Shown: positions 1 to 13,001, numbered from the stretch's first letter. The stretch is DNA of 64,000 bases from Rhynchosporium graminicola (GCA_900074885.1 FJUW01000010.1:186001-250000), one strand, 5' to 3'. Program-made: numbers and translations. Notes: generated from the letters alone by a model not told the origin.

Positions 1-552
1 TTCGCTGGTTGGATATCGCGGAATTCTGAGGATACATTCGCTGTTCTCACTTGAAGGCAACATCAATCCAATAATTCGATTGAAGCTGCCACCCTTGATT
101 TGCTCAATCGTGGAAGGTTCTCCAAATCCCAGATCAAGGCAAAGCTGATGAACGTGGGGTCGCAATGTCTCAAAGTGCTCCTTTTCGCCTCGCAAATACG
201 CTTCTTCGCCCCCGTCTTCTTCTTCATCAGCATCTTGAATGTCCAGGTCCGCTACAGTTTTCGATATATCAGGCGTAGCAGGAACCTTGAGACTTCCAGA
301 TGTTTGGCTGACTGAAACCGATTTATCTGGAGAAGTTGACATATTGCGTGCTTCGGTGGTGCGCTCGTCGCTAGTATGATCGTGCTCTTAGACAGAGTCG
401 CAGGACTGTACCATGATTTCCTCCTTATCTTTTGGGCAAATGATATTGTCCTTAGTCGGAGTTGGAGGTGTTGTGGAGATGTCTGAGTGCGTTTGCTCTC
501 CGTGCGCATCTTACAACTTGGATTCGACGACGGTGATGGTTATGCCAGCCAT
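1..552 (-). CDS. APH-like phosphotransferase, 5' part only (cut by window start)
   Basis: The reading frame runs off the left window edge, so only the N-terminus is present. From an ATG at 342 it reads an acidic, Ser-rich start, then FETLRPHVHQLC, then a GGSFNRIIGL motif and a strand ending LRIPRYP. This resembles the N-lobe of fungal aminoglycoside-phosphotransferase/choline-kinase-like proteins, where the Gly-rich segment lies near the nucleotide site. The same frame continues upstream to an ATG at 552 but contains two TAA codons. A 144-nt intron (514 to 371, GTAAGA donor, ACTAG acceptor) would remove both and keep the frame, so 552 is my preferred start and 342 the fallback. The catalytic loop lies outside the window, so substrate and activity cannot be judged. 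Sure of a gene; moderately sure of the family. Confidence 0.55.
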
Positions 553-1522
553 CTTCGGATTTTAGAGGGAAAGAAGCTGCTTTGAAGATATTTTTTCGAC
601 GACTCCACGCATCTTACTTGATGAGATTGTCGAGAAGGAAGATGGAGCGAACCAGAGCTTCGACTATTATGCAAAACCCACGAATCGAAAAAGGCAAGTT
701 GCTCGCCGCATGAATCATACTTGGCTACAACAAACCAATTGCGAAGTCACTCGTCTTAATTTCGCCAAAAGATGCAGACATTAGAAGCATCGTCATTGCC
801 GCGCCAATGACGGTCACGTGCTAAGCAAAAACATCCAGTCAGTCACCTGATCGCTTAACAACGCTTTATTTGGTTCCGCAATGTCTCGAAATTCACATTA
901 TTCATTCCTGTCTCACAGAAAATGATCCCTTGGAGGTATGCGTTACTCCGGTGCACGAGGAACGTAAGAACGGTATGCAGAATTCCAACGCATTCATTCG
1001 ATTAGGGGTTCTCATCTTGAATAACAGCTAGACGACCTGTCATGAAATGGAGCGACCTATTACATTGGTAGTCTCTCGCAGGTGAGAGACATGGCGAGTG
1101 AATCTTAGAAACACTGATATTGAACTGATTCTTCAGGAATGTGAAGCCCTTTTCCGATATTATGAGACCGAAACACTTCGATATATGACCCCATGTTTCT
1201 TGCTCCGAAATCTAAATTTTTGAAGACATTCACACCTTATGAGCATTCTTAATTGCGCAGAGCGGCGCGAGACATACATGAAAAATTCGTCATGACATTC
1301 TTCTCCCTATCTGTTGCTATGAATGTAGCTTCGCGTTCTTGGCTTCCAAAAAATCGATACTTGAACTCGCCGAAAGAATTCTGCTTTTCCTACCTTGCTT
1401 CAATGTGCTAGATTGGCAAGACAGGTCGAATCCTGTATATCTTGCATATTTATTCTCTGATTTCTGCTCATACTTCTCTGCAGTACCATTAAACTCTTCC
1501 ATAACCTGCTGTAGCCACAAAA
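553..1522. other. Intergenic, divergent promoter region
   Basis: About 970 bp lies between the minus-strand phosphotransferase and the plus-strand cysteine/mucin-like gene, so it should carry both promoters. The short frames inside have no recognisable protein features. I saw no repeat or RNA gene. Confidence 0.5.
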
Positions 1523-3781
1523 ATGTTCGCTCCAGGATCTCCTACTCTACTTTTACTAGGCCTGGCATCTTTTGTCATAGGTACCAGTACTGGCACTGGT
1601 GCTAGAAAATGCAGTCAAAACAAGTATGCTCGCTTCCTCTCATCGATTATACCACTAACCAACTTTCTTCAGTTGCTATCGAGCATTCAACGGTGATGAA
1701 TACGCTGAGGATGCGAAATCTTTCTGCTCGAGTTTCACAACAGCTACCACTACAAATCTCATCGGCCTTCCCACACATGCAGCTAAGAAATGTTCACTTG
1801 TAGCACAAATATCTTCCGTTTGTGCATGTGCTTATCCAGCTGGGACTGGAATACCAAGTACACCACCTGGAATCAATCCTACAACGATTATTTCTCTAAT
1901 ATCCTCAACACTTGATGTTGTTCCAACCGTCATACCAACGAAAGTCACCCCTCCATTGATACCGAGCGCTATCGTGTCAATTCCGCCAATAATCACAGTG
2001 TCGCCGCCTGCGTCCGGTACAAGCCCACAGCTACCGTCATCATCTTGCCCAGAGAGCTGTTCGAGTGAAATTTCAAGCAGCTTGTCTGCGAGCATGTCAA
2101 GCAGTCTCTCAAGTAGTCTGTACTCCAGCCTGTCATACAGTCTTTCGTCGAGCTTGGTATTTTCGGGGTTGTCGTCTACCGCTAAATCCTCACCGAGTAA
2201 GTTGCTACCATGCCCATTCATTGTCTTGCATTCGGCTCGAATATTTTGGTGCTTCGAAATCGGTACGTGATACATGAAGTTTAACTGACATGTAAAGGGA
2301 CATCCGCTCCTGGATCTTCTACAATTTCATCGGCAGCAATTACATCGAGCTCTTCAGCATTTGATCCTAGTCAGACAAGTGCGATAGAGCCGTCCAGTCT
2401 TGTGGTTTCACGCAATACCACCTTCATCACTTCAGAAATTGCAATGAGTACTGTTCAACCACTCTCGGAAATATCTACAAGCTCGAACTCTGTAGCTTCT
2501 TTAGCCTCTTCAGCAGTACAGACGTCGTCTGGGCTGAGATCATCTTCTGTAACATTCGAGACCCTATCATTGTCAAGCCTTGCATTGCCGTCCACGATCG
2601 ATGAGCCATCCATTTCGAGCGCCACTCCGCTTCCAACGTTAATTTCATCAATTAGCGTCAGCTTGGAACCTTCGGTGATTGTGCCTTCAGTATCGATTAA
2701 TCTCTCTTCGTCACTTACACTACCATCTTCGAGTGCAACATTGTCAAGTCTTGTTCTGAAATCTACAATCGAGATCTCCTCTGTCTCGATAGTAGTTCCA
2801 TCAGTAGTTCCAGTTTCTTCCTTGTTAGCTGTACCATCAAGCTTGGTTTCGAAAATCGATCCCCTTTCTACTGTTGAGAGATCTATCTCCAGCTCATCAA
2901 CTGTTCTTAATCCAGTAGTGACAACAAGCTCCGCGGTGTCATACTCAAGCGAAGTCCCATTGGCTTCAACTGTCTCGGTAGAAGCCAATAATCCATCTAC
3001 TGCAGAGTCTTTCGCATCAGTCACATCCGCGATACTCCCATCCTCTTTCACCATACTTGGAGCTCAGTCGACTTCCATCATCGCGGATTCCTCGGCTGAA
3101 GTATTGTTTAGCACCATACCGAGCGTGTCCTCAGGCACTTTGCTCACCGAGTCTACTGATGCGACCACAAATAGTGCGACGACAGAATCTTCATATCAGA
3201 CCACTTCATCGGAAGTTTCACCACCAAGCATCCAATCAGCCTCAATTATCGAGGTTTCAACAACCATAACCCCCGAATCATTCTTCACGAGATCCTCATC
3301 ACCTAGCCTCCCTTCCGACTCCTCCATCTTCCTCTCAACCTTTACAGACCCCACCCTCCTCTCATCATCCACCCTCTCATCTAACAACACATCCCAAATC
3401 TCCGCAACAATCATAACCCTAACCACCCTCCTCAAATACACCACCCCCTTCCTAGCAACAACAACCCCCATCGCCACCCTCCCCATCGCCCTCCGCAGCC
3501 CCTACTGCGCAGCCGACAACTGTCTCCGCGCTTTCCGACGACACTCGGGCCAAGAATTCTGCTCGCAATTCACCTCAGACCAAGGTCTCGACAGTACCGG
3601 CGGACCGAACTTCCCGACTTTCGTTACGCAGTGTACGGGTGCTACGTATGAGAGGGTGAGTTCGGCGTGTACGTGTCTGAATAACGGGGGGTCGCAGACG
3701 CCGACGTTTACCTTTACTGGGTTTGAGCCGGCGGAGACCGAGAGTGTGGAGAGTGTGGAGACTGCTTTGGGCAGGAAGTAG
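1523..3781 (+). CDS. Secreted Ser/Thr-rich protein with a six-cysteine module at each end
   Basis: Three exons (1523-1623, 1673-2196, 2298-3781) join to 702 codons plus stop. The introns are 49 and 101 nt, with CTAAC and CTGAC branch sites. The protein starts with a hydrophobic signal peptide (LLLLGLASFVIG). A first cysteine module follows at about residues 30-90 (C-x4-C-x16-C-x21-C-x9-C-x-C, with NCYRAF at its second cysteine). Some 500 residues dominated by Ser, Thr, Val and Pro come next, probably an O-glycosylated stalk. A second module near the C-terminus has the same order (C-x4-C-x12-C-x23-C-x11-C-x-C, with NCLRAF). There is no hydrophobic tail, so a GPI anchor is unlikely. It is not CFEM, which has eight cysteines. 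A cell-wall or secreted surface role is inferred from composition. The family has no name I can give with confidence. Confidence 0.8.
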
Positions 3782-5313
3782 TATGGTGGTTTAGGCTGAG
3801 CTGAGGTGTGTTAGAGAGGGAGACTGGGATATTCTTAACTTGGAGAAGCTACAGCGAAATATTGTCATCATTATCATTGTTTTGCGGGTATTATTAGCCA
3901 CATTCCCATCATTTTGTGCCCTTTTTGAAGCATTCTTATCTATCCCAGACTTATGGGGCTGGTTTTGGATCTTCAATGCAGTGGGTCAGTCAGCATTAGA
4001 ACGCGTTGCTTATTATCAATATCAATAACGATTTCAACACCTATGAAGATTTCCTCACGCGGTATGAAAACAGAAGTTACACGCACCCAGTTCCTGACGT
4101 TATGATTCCCCTTAGAACTGCTACTTGCTGTTTATTTTGATTCCTGCTTTAAGCGAGCCAAGAGAAGGAGCAGCAGTTAGCTACGACTACATTCGCAATA
4201 TAAACGCCGTGAACGAACCCATCCACCCACCTGTGAATTGAATTGAAACAACCCTCAGACAAGAACTTCCGCTCCATTTGCCGACATGAGAGCGCATCCT
4301 CCCATAAACGAAACAGATAATCAAGTTTTTCCACCTCGAGTTGTAACTAACGAAGAACATTGCTCCAGGAAATTACTTTCCCCCTATCACCGACTTTGAA
4401 ATCTCAGACCTGTGCGAACTAGGCTAGGTACACCAGCGATCGACAACATTCCAATCCCCGTTTCCATCCATCCATACAGTCCCTTCAGAAACCCTCTGCT
4501 CGGTCTCATTCAAGCCTTGCCACAAGAATTCCAGAATCCAAATACCACCATCGAAAGAGAAAGGATCACATCATCGAAAACCCCCCCTACAGTACCCTCT
4601 CATCATCGCAAGAAAAAAAAAATCCAAGGACCCAACCAACCCAACACCCAGCGCATAAATCATCATGCAGGAAAATTCACCACCACCACATTCCTTGCGC
4701 TGCTGAAGCATCAACCCAAACACGACCCATCTCCTAACTCCAGATTGCCACAATCATCATCAAAGATTCGTATTTAACGTTTCATCACACTAAAATTACT
4801 CACAGAGATCAAGCGCTCAGCTCAGAGGGGACGTTGTCGCCCAGGCTCGTATTCATCCCGGAACGGCTTCTTCCATTGTGTGATTATCAGGGTGTCATGT
4901 TATTGGTTGGGAGTAAGCTCAATTTAAATGTTCTGTGCTGAGTTGTCTGCATAGGGATGGTATGGTACACCAATCCACCTCTTCAATGTGCAAAAGTCTC
5001 GGGTCATGAAAGTGATGCTTCATGGTACGAGTTGTGTGGTTTCTGACTTCTCACTGGGCGAAGTCCTGCTATTTTGACCTTCTTTCACCGATGTATTTTC
5101 TTGTGTAGTGGCAACGGAGACAAGAAGTAGCAGCGGAGAGCGGCTTGTTTAAAATTTTGTCGCTCTGATTGCACGTTTGGCTTAGGCAATGTTTATGTGC
5201 GAAATTCTCCGGTAGAGCTAGCAAAGAGATTGGATAGTGGATTAAGTATAATCTCTTGTCTTCATACTTTCCAAGTCTTTTCATATTTATAGCCAGCCTC
5301 AACCCAACAGTAC
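3782..5313. other. Intergenic, convergent 3' regions
   Basis: This lies between two genes that converge on it. The longest frame (4412-4777, plus) is rich in Pro, Asn, Lys and Thr and looks non-coding. A short poly-A run (4613-4621) is present. I see nothing else to annotate. Confidence 0.5.
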
Positions 5314-5991
5314 CTAGGCCCCATTCTGATCTCTAGTCGTCATACTCCCCCTTCCACTCATTTCCTGACTGTCTTTAACCGCACCACCCATACCTCCATG
5401 ACCCTGAGCCACATCACCAGCATTTCCCACCTCTGGCTCGGCAGCGTATTTCTTCAAGTCCTCCATCTTGACAACGTCCAAGGCCTTCTCACTCGTAGCG
5501 TGCAGATGCACTTTCGGCACTACACTTGCCTTCGCTCCATCTCCAGCTTCGACATTTGAGTTGGCGTGATCGACAGCTTCTTTCCAGCGCGCGGCACAGA
5601 GACACCACTTGCAGCCTGCGGTTAGACCGATGCTGCGGAGATTGTTGCCCCGGGAGGCAGTGAAGTCGAGGAATGGGTCGGTGAGGGTTGCTAGATGATC
5701 GTATTAGAAAGTTGTAAGTTGACAAAAGGGTCGTATCGGAACAGAGGGAGGAGACAGCTTTAGTTACCGGCAATTGCGTGGTTTCCGCGATCATCTGGTC
5801 CCACATCGCAGTATCCATTGCGGTAGAAACCTGTCATGGGTTGCTTGCTGAAGAGGCCGAGGGGCTTCTTGAAGACTATTAGTTGAATTAGTTATTGCTT
5901 TCCCCGAGATCTTGATAGGTCTAGTCACATAACGCTCGTCAGACATACCATTGAGACTCTGATGAGCCTTGCCAGCTTGCGAAGACGCCAT
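5314..5991 (-). CDS. DUF2237 family protein
   Basis: Three exons on the minus strand (5991-5949, 5875-5768, 5690-5314) give 175 residues. Introns are 73 and 77 nt. The core reads NVFKKPL, QPMTGFYRNGYCDVGPDD, GNHAIAATLTDPFLDF, RGNNLRSIGLTAG and CKWCLCAARWKEA, which is the signature of the DUF2237 family shared by bacteria and eukaryotes (about 120 residues). The conserved GFYR-GYC and WCLCA-RW segments are intact. The last 70 residues are a hydrophilic Gly/Ser-rich tail beyond the domain. Biochemical function is unknown for the family. The ATG at 5991 is chosen because it precedes a short leader into the domain; an in-frame ATG lies further upstream at 6147 (see findings). Confidence 0.85.
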
Positions 5992-7142
5992 TATGGTTTG
6001 TTTTCCTTGGTCTGCCGAAGAAATGAAATAGTAGAAAGTGGAATTGAGGTAGCTTAGGCCTGGGAATTCCAATTGATTGCTCGGTTGTACAAGGACAAGC
6101 AGAACAAAAACCAGTACAAGACAGTGCTCTATGTTGCGAAATACCATTGGTAAAGTGGTGCAATTGCGTTTTCAATAGTTTGTATGTGATGTTGCTTTAG
6201 CTGTAGAAGCAGATGCACTTACATCACTTTTCCACTCCATGATCAATCGATCATATCATGACGTTGACACCGATCTGCAGGGTCCCGTAGAAGGCATAAA
6301 ATTTCGCCACTAGTAGATCGTACCTACCTTTCCGAATGCCTGCCTACCTTAGGCAGGAAATTGGAAGACCCCTCACCGTATCAGTACCAAATACAAACAC
6401 AATAGCCGACGGGAGAACAACTCCAACTCATCATCAGACCAGGTCATCTTTCAAGAGCCTTCATTCCAAAGTAAACAAGAAGGAGAGAATGGAGACGACA
6501 TGTGCCCCAAGCTTTTGGCGACCTTGGCCTGCTTGACCGCCCCTGTCCAGATCTAGATACATAGATCCGCAGGCCGCAGTGAAAACACTAGAATAGAAAT
6601 CCCTACCTTCCCGTACCTACCTATCTCAGGCCTCAGGAACGAACTTTCAACCCACCTGATACAGTACCGGACCCAAGGAGTTACCCAACGTTAGCCTTTC
6701 GAGCAGAAGAGTTGCTTGAAACTTTCTCCGACAGTTGTTTATCGTGTGGAATGAGATGATGATCCTTTGTTCCACGAAGCCGATCATCTAGATCGTGCGG
6801 TGCGGTGCGTCCGTCGTGTGGGAAGCTGCAGCATGCAACCAGGAAGTTGCTTCCGAACAATGTCGGCTTTGAGTTCCTTCCTGAGAGGGGGAGGTGGACA
6901 AGTTAGAAAGAAGGGCATCTGCGTCCCGACTCCCGCCCATAGGTAGAGCTTGCTGGCTGATGCGGTAGAAAACGAGATATTCCGGTGTCAGCACGATTCA
7001 CGTCGAGGAGATCAGATACAGATGAAACGTGGACATCCCCCAGCAATCTAAAAGGCTGTCTTGTCTGTATCTTATCTTATGTACTTATCTACTTGTCTGA
7101 GTACTGTCGGAATCTGGTAACTTTGTTGATGGAGAAGGGAGA

Positions 7143-7166
7143 CAGAGAGAGAGAGAGAGAGAGAGC
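7143..7166. repeat. (GA)n microsatellite
   Basis: An uninterrupted run of about eleven GA units in the gene-poor region. Confidence 0.9.
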
Positions 7167-10124
7167 TTGCAGCGGATGATCCACACAAGCAGTTGCTCGC
7201 TGGGAGCGCCTATCCATTCAAATCCACTCACTCCCCTCCACTCCCCTCCACTCCCATCCACACCACCCCTTCTTCACTCACTCCCGAAAGGATTCACCTG
7301 TCATGCAGCAGCGGACCGGAGCAGGCGCATGAGCAGGGTATCTGGGAAAAGGTGCTGTGCATACGAGTATGACAGGGCATTGACTATCGACACTACCGTA
7401 GGAGTACGGAACGGCGGCTGGCAGGTGTTGCGAAGGTTTCCTCCTCCACCAGCTCTTCCACACTCGGATATTTATCCGTACAAGAATGCCAAAGATAGGT
7501 AGGTACCTAGGCTTCGTTGCGTGATATGGATATCGATCTTGGCGTTGTGAGGTCGGCGAAGGATTTTCTTGACCTGTAGCTCCGGAAAGCTAACGACCAG
7601 TATATTTATTACCTAGGTAGGTATGCTTACGCTGATATCAGACGGGCACCCACGTTTCTCCGAGCTGGAGTTCGTTCCGTTCATAGGGCAGAGAGAGATG
7701 CTATGCCACGATGTGTATGGCCGGAGAAAACACGAGCGATTGGAGGAGGGCCACGGAACGAGGGCAGCTCTCTCATAGGGTGGGTGAGATTTGTTCAGCA
7801 TCTGGGATCCAGCGCACGGGAGACGACAACACTATGAATGGTATTTCTGGAACCCCGACTTCGAGCACTGCACTTTGGGGTGGGAATTGGTCTGAACTTC
7901 GGTGCCTCCCACCTTCACTGGGTGGCAGTTCGAAGAGTAACGGCAACGGAGACTTACTTGATGATGAGAAGCTTGATGTGATGCATCATTTATGTGGCTG
8001 AATCTGTGCATACGAACCTAACAGCCGTGGAGAAGATGAAGAATACCCGATTGTTCGTTCCCGTCGTTATGCTTTCTCTTCTAGCTTGATAGTACGTACA
8101 TCTGTTTCGGGCTAAATTTGCCTATTGTATCAGACAATTGATGCGGGATGAGTGTTGGGACGGCAGAAAAATAACTTGAATAAGCAGAGTTAGCTAATTT
8201 TTGAGCTTTCGGTATACAGATTCGAGCAAGTTTTGTTTTCCTACTTCGTAAAGTACTAGCGGAGTGAGGTATTTGAAGTTCTTCAGGCTGCCAGTTGTCT
8301 AGCAAAGAATAACAATTGGTTGTAATAAATACGTTCGCTCTGTTTCTCTACCGGTTTTTCAGGAAGTGCACCAAGTGACAAAATGCAAACGTTTGATAGG
8401 GACTACCGGTATCGTCACCGACGGCGAGGCGAATGAAGTTCTACCGGTAGGTAGGTAGCTTTAGAGTCGCGAATCTATTACCGGACATTTTATTTCTTCG
8501 AAGATTGCTTTCCAGCACAGAGGAAGTCGTGAGAATCACATCGGACATTAGTATAGTTTCTTGTGTATAACTTGTACAAAGAAACACCCGCCTTCCTGGG
8601 AAACATAGGGATTTTTGATTGATTCTCTTCTCAGAGGTATATTCGCCGGACATGTATTTGATCCGCCTCCCACGATGGGATGGAACCCATTTCCATCAAT
8701 CCAGACGTCTAAATACGGTCGGCTATCAGGCACGGATGAGCGAGCCAGCGTTTTCTGAAGCAGCGGCTTTCTTGTTTCAACTTATCAAACGGCGGGAGCC
8801 CGAGGACGACGACGGCCAGGATCCGGATTATCGATCAGCGCTCTTGGCGATGTGATTGTGTGAAGAGGATACCTAAGGTTAGAATAAGATTTTGAACTTG
8901 AAATAGTATTGTGTTTCTGTTGGTAAAGGAGATTGAGCTCAATTCGTGTTTACATTTGTTAACCTCTGCGGTACGTACCTCCCGGTCGATGCATAAAGTT
9001 CGGGCATGTTCACTCCAGCCCAAATAGCCTAGGTACGAAGTAAACCTGGCAGGTTGCCGTCGCCCTATGGTGGCGTCGTCCGTCGGCTAGGCTTACAGAA
9101 AAGTTGGGGGCAGCGAGCGATGCCTGCCGTCCGTGGGGGCACTGCGGGCGTTGTAAACCGCAAGTTTAGAAAGTATGGCTTGCTGACTACTTCGACTTCT
9201 CGGGGCTTCAATCTTGGACTGCTTGCATGTTAATAGAGTCGTGGCGTGATCATAGATGAAGAGATGGAGGGAAACCGCGCCTCGGATTTTGATTCAGACC
9301 ATCAGGGATGTGGCATAGGGGTCGAGGTTCTGAATAGCCCCCTGCTCCCCTTGTTCTCTCTTACTGTCTTGTCTGAACATTCAAGAGTACTGTACAGTAA
9401 AAAGTGCACCTTGGCGTCTACAGTGGTGGTAGTGTTGTACCCTTTCGTACTACATTTTAGGACCGAGGTTAGCGAGGGTGCTACTTCATGCCCCCCCACT
9501 GGCCTGCGAGGTACATATGATCCAGATAATACAATATCTCTGTCTCCTTACGAGCGTAACGAAAACGAGATAGCCATGTCCTTGAAAGACCAAGACTCAG
9601 TACGACCGGTAACGCGGGGAGATGTTTCCCTGGTACTGGAAGCACGAGAGCAGGATACCTGGGATGAGGTTGTAATGCCACGGAAGAAGTCCATTTCAGG
9701 CAGATAACAGGAATGGCAGGCATGCGCCATGAAGATACAAAGAAACAGTCCCTTCGCCTAACTTCCGCCGTTTTGTCTGGCTCTGAGGGAAATTAGAGTC
9801 GCAGGCTGGCAGGTCACTCACTCTCTGGGCGAGGCGAGGGGTACATGCAAGGAACGATATCGGTACCGGGCTTGGGAGACTGTACCTGCACCTGGACGGA
9901 TCTTATCTGGAATCCGGGACAACGAACGAACTTCGGACGGATGCTACGAGCATGGTTTCCGTTCGCCATGTGTTAGGTCCCGATTGTTCGTTGGCCGTCT
10001 AGCTAATAACTAGTCCAGTGTAACATACCTAGATCGATACACGAGAATGCTCACCGACAATCCTCACACGGAGATCTTCTGAGCGCGAAGTCCGAAACAC
10101 ATAGAGTGGCATCGTGGTCACGGG

Positions 10125-10150
10125 TAAGTAGGTAGGTAGGTAGGTAGGTA
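10125..10150. repeat. (GGTA)n microsatellite
   Basis: About six GGTA/TAGG units. One of many copies of this motif family in the intergenic DNA of the window. Confidence 0.9.
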
Positions 10151-10903
10151 CTAAGTATTTCGGGGACTGCCTCGCTGCGTAAAGCACGTGATGGATTTGG
10201 CACTTGGTAAGGTAGGTAGGTACCTACAGTAAGGTAAGATCGCCGTCCATCAAAATGCGGAAGGCTGGATGATCAACAAGGGTGAACGGTGAGAGTCCCA
10301 GACCATGGGCAACCTAAACCTAAATACCCACTTTATGCTTGTGCTTGTGCCAGCAGCTACCTTAGCTTCTACGGAGATCTGCGGAGTCTTTTGGGTAAAC
10401 AGCCACGACTCTAATTCGTTGCCTATACGTTGACACTGATCATCTCCTCTGACTAGGCTGTGAAGGACGGAGCTCGGGACCTAAACATCCAGCTGAGCTT
10501 GGGGTGATTCACGATGCCACACGGCGGGGGTGGAATGATCATGAGTGACCTTGTGATCTAGAGCCTCCAAATCGAGCAGACGGACGAACCTAAGATATCG
10601 TGGGGAAAGGAAAGGAAAGATGAAGGGAAATGGCGCGCACTGCAGAAATCAATTGCAGCCCCAAACCGAGACATCAATAATTCTTGTCGTTTGTGGCTGA
10701 TGGCTTAAATGATTTCTTTTTTTTTGGGGGAGGCGAGGAGTACCTAGGCGAAGTTGCTTGCTTCCAATAAGCTACCTACCTACCTATGATTCCTGGTACC
10801 CCGGGGGTTGAAGTGGAGTTCGAGTTGTGCCAAAATGCCATGCTTGGTCGATCTCCTCTAATTTGTAAATCCCGATTAATCAATCTCAAAGAGCTTGGAT
10901 GAA

Positions 10904-10922
10904 CTGCTGCTGCTGCTGCTGC
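10904..10922. repeat. (CTG)n microsatellite
   Basis: About six CTG units followed by GCGGCGG. Confidence 0.85.
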
Positions 10923-11144
10923 GGCGGCCCGTACAGCAGTTCGTTTGGATAAAGCCATGAAAACGTGAATAGGTATGTATGTTTGTACATATAAATGGCT
11001 GTTTGGGGTACGGGGATAGTCGTCCCCGGTACCTGTTCTGTAATCTGCAATCCGCGTCCTTCCAAGCCTCAACGTATTACGTGCGGATGATGTGGAGTGG
11101 GGTGGATCATTCGCCCGAGAGTTTGACTGGCGGGATCTGAGTTT

Positions 11145-11165
11145 CTTCCTTCCTTCCTTCCTTCC
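11145..11165. repeat. (TTCC)n microsatellite
   Basis: Five TTCC units in the gene-poor region. Confidence 0.85.
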
Positions 11166-11209
11166 GCTCCCCCTCCCTTCCGCTTTCTCATTCGGAAGTT
11201 TCTATAGTA

Positions 11210-11257
11210 CCTAGGTAGGTAGGTAGGTAGGTAGGTAGGTAGGTAGGTAGGTAGGTA
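11210..11257. repeat. (TAGG)n microsatellite, longest of the family
   Basis: About eleven uninterrupted TAGG units, the longest run of the motif in this window, starting within TACCTAGG. Confidence 0.95.
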
Positions 11258-12206
11258 TCTAGATAGATATCGAATACAAGTAGAGATGGGTAGATCGACC
11301 TCATTGCTAGATCTGGCGGAGGAAACATTACACATGCTCACCGGTTCCTACCTTAGGTATCCATCGCCTGCTCGTGGGCCGGTTTAGTGTTTCCGACTGG
11401 CATGAACCTAGCTCGCCTAGTAACACAGAGCAGTACGAAGATCCCCGCCAACCCAATTGTCGTAGAAAACTACCTACTTTAGCTTAATAGACTATTAGGT
11501 GGCACAAAGCCGAGCCTGGCAGCAATTCTTATTATCGTTATATTTTTCCGGGGCAGTGCTCGTTTGTAAGCCACAAACAGGTTCGCATGACTTCTTGCTT
11601 ACTTTCTGGCTTGCGCTGGTCGTGAGTATGAACGTTGCATGCAGTATGGAGATCATGCAACTGAGATGTTTTGCTACCCTCTCAAAGGCCGTACGAGTAA
11701 TGATAATGCTGGATGGGTAGTGATGTGTAATCAAATTCCTGCTGGAAAACGAGTGCAGCATCGTCGTCATACTCAGTAAGCATTTAGTGGAATAATATCT
11801 AGTCCGTCGTCGGTGCTCACCGTTATAACCTGGAACGCTGACCGATCGGTGAGGTAGTCATCATGTCACTTGGTCACTTCGTGTAACGGAAGGTGCATGT
11901 GGTATTTGAGATAGCAGAATGCAAACACTATCCCATTTTAGACTTGTACAAATTGTTAATCCACCAGATCAAGAAGGGGTCTGAAAGTGAGGGGAACTGA
12001 GGGGAGTAAGTGTCCGGCAGGACAGGCCTTGTGATTCCGTGTATATTAACCTGAAATATTCCAATTGCCGACTTAAGACATTTGGCGGGACTATCCAAAC
12101 CGAGGCATGTCATGCCGCCAGACAGACAAAGAGAAGAGAGAAAGGACTTGAGATCACGGTGCACAGTCTTTGAAGGGTGAAGCTCTTTGTCTCTCGAGAT
12201 CGTTCC

Positions 12207-12257
12207 ATCTCGTCTCGTCTCGTCTCGTCTCGTCTCATGCTATCTATCTATCTATCT
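12207..12257. repeat. (CGTCT)n followed by (TATC)n
   Basis: Six CGTCT-type pentamers followed by about five TATC units. Confidence 0.9.
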
Positions 12258-13001
12258 GAATGTATTCAACCTCAACTTCTGAATAGTTTGACTTTCTTCC
12301 CGAAATTGAAATGAGCTTCCGCGATTAAGGGCTGTACAGGCAGGCAGGGCTATCTTTATATATACTTCTATACTCCGTATTACCTTCCATTTACATCCCT
12401 GCCTTACCTAGAAAGGTACCTACCTACCTACTATCATTGCTCGCGCACTGCGCTGTGCCCTGGCCGGGCTCTCCAGACGGGCCTAATCCACAGTCTGCAC
12501 CTGCACCTGCAGCTTGGAAAGCCTCGTCGTTCCTCTTTCGTGCGTGGCGGAGGCTGGTTTGCTGGCGAATAAGACTCAAACATCGCTGCTGTACTTATAA
12601 GGCAGAGAGGGAGTAAAGAGAGGGTAAGGGAAAGAGCTGCTCAACTCGCCCAGCTCCCCAAGAGAACACGACACATCTTTCTTTACCTACCTACCTCCCT
12701 ACCTAATAACCATCTGCCCCTTTGGAATCCAACAATTCAAACCCTCACCAGTCCTGCCTGCCTGGTCCAGCCTCATTTGTTTCCGATTCTGCCCTTTGAT
12801 CGCCTTTGTTGCCCTTTGTTACCTGCCCTCGGTCGTTCAACCCGATCGGAGGAAGGAAGGAAGTCTTTGGTGCCACAAGTCTAGCCTAGTCAGTCCCCTT
12901 GTCCACTACCGCTGCTCCCTATCCACCATCATCCCTGCTGGCCTAGAGGGTTGCTGCTGCCCTGCGCTGCACTGCGCTCTAGACTGCACTGCACTGAGCC
13001 C

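Noticed and set aside
2455..3054. 199-codon minus-strand frame opposite the Ser/Thr-rich gene
   Set aside because: It is the antisense reading of the repetitive Ser/Thr codons. The plus-strand gene has the signal peptide, introns and cysteine modules.
4412..4777. 121-codon plus-strand frame
   Set aside because: Low-complexity Pro/Asn/Lys/Thr composition, no domain and no splice partners.
9246..9707. 153-codon plus-strand frame in the gene-poor region
   Set aside because: No recognisable motif, and overlapping minus-strand frames of similar length suggest chance.
10125..11257. Regular short repeats that might suggest a CRISPR array or telomere-like tract
   Set aside because: They are plain tetranucleotide microsatellites without spacers, in a eukaryotic genome. 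Interstitial telomere sequence would be TTAGGG, not TAGG.
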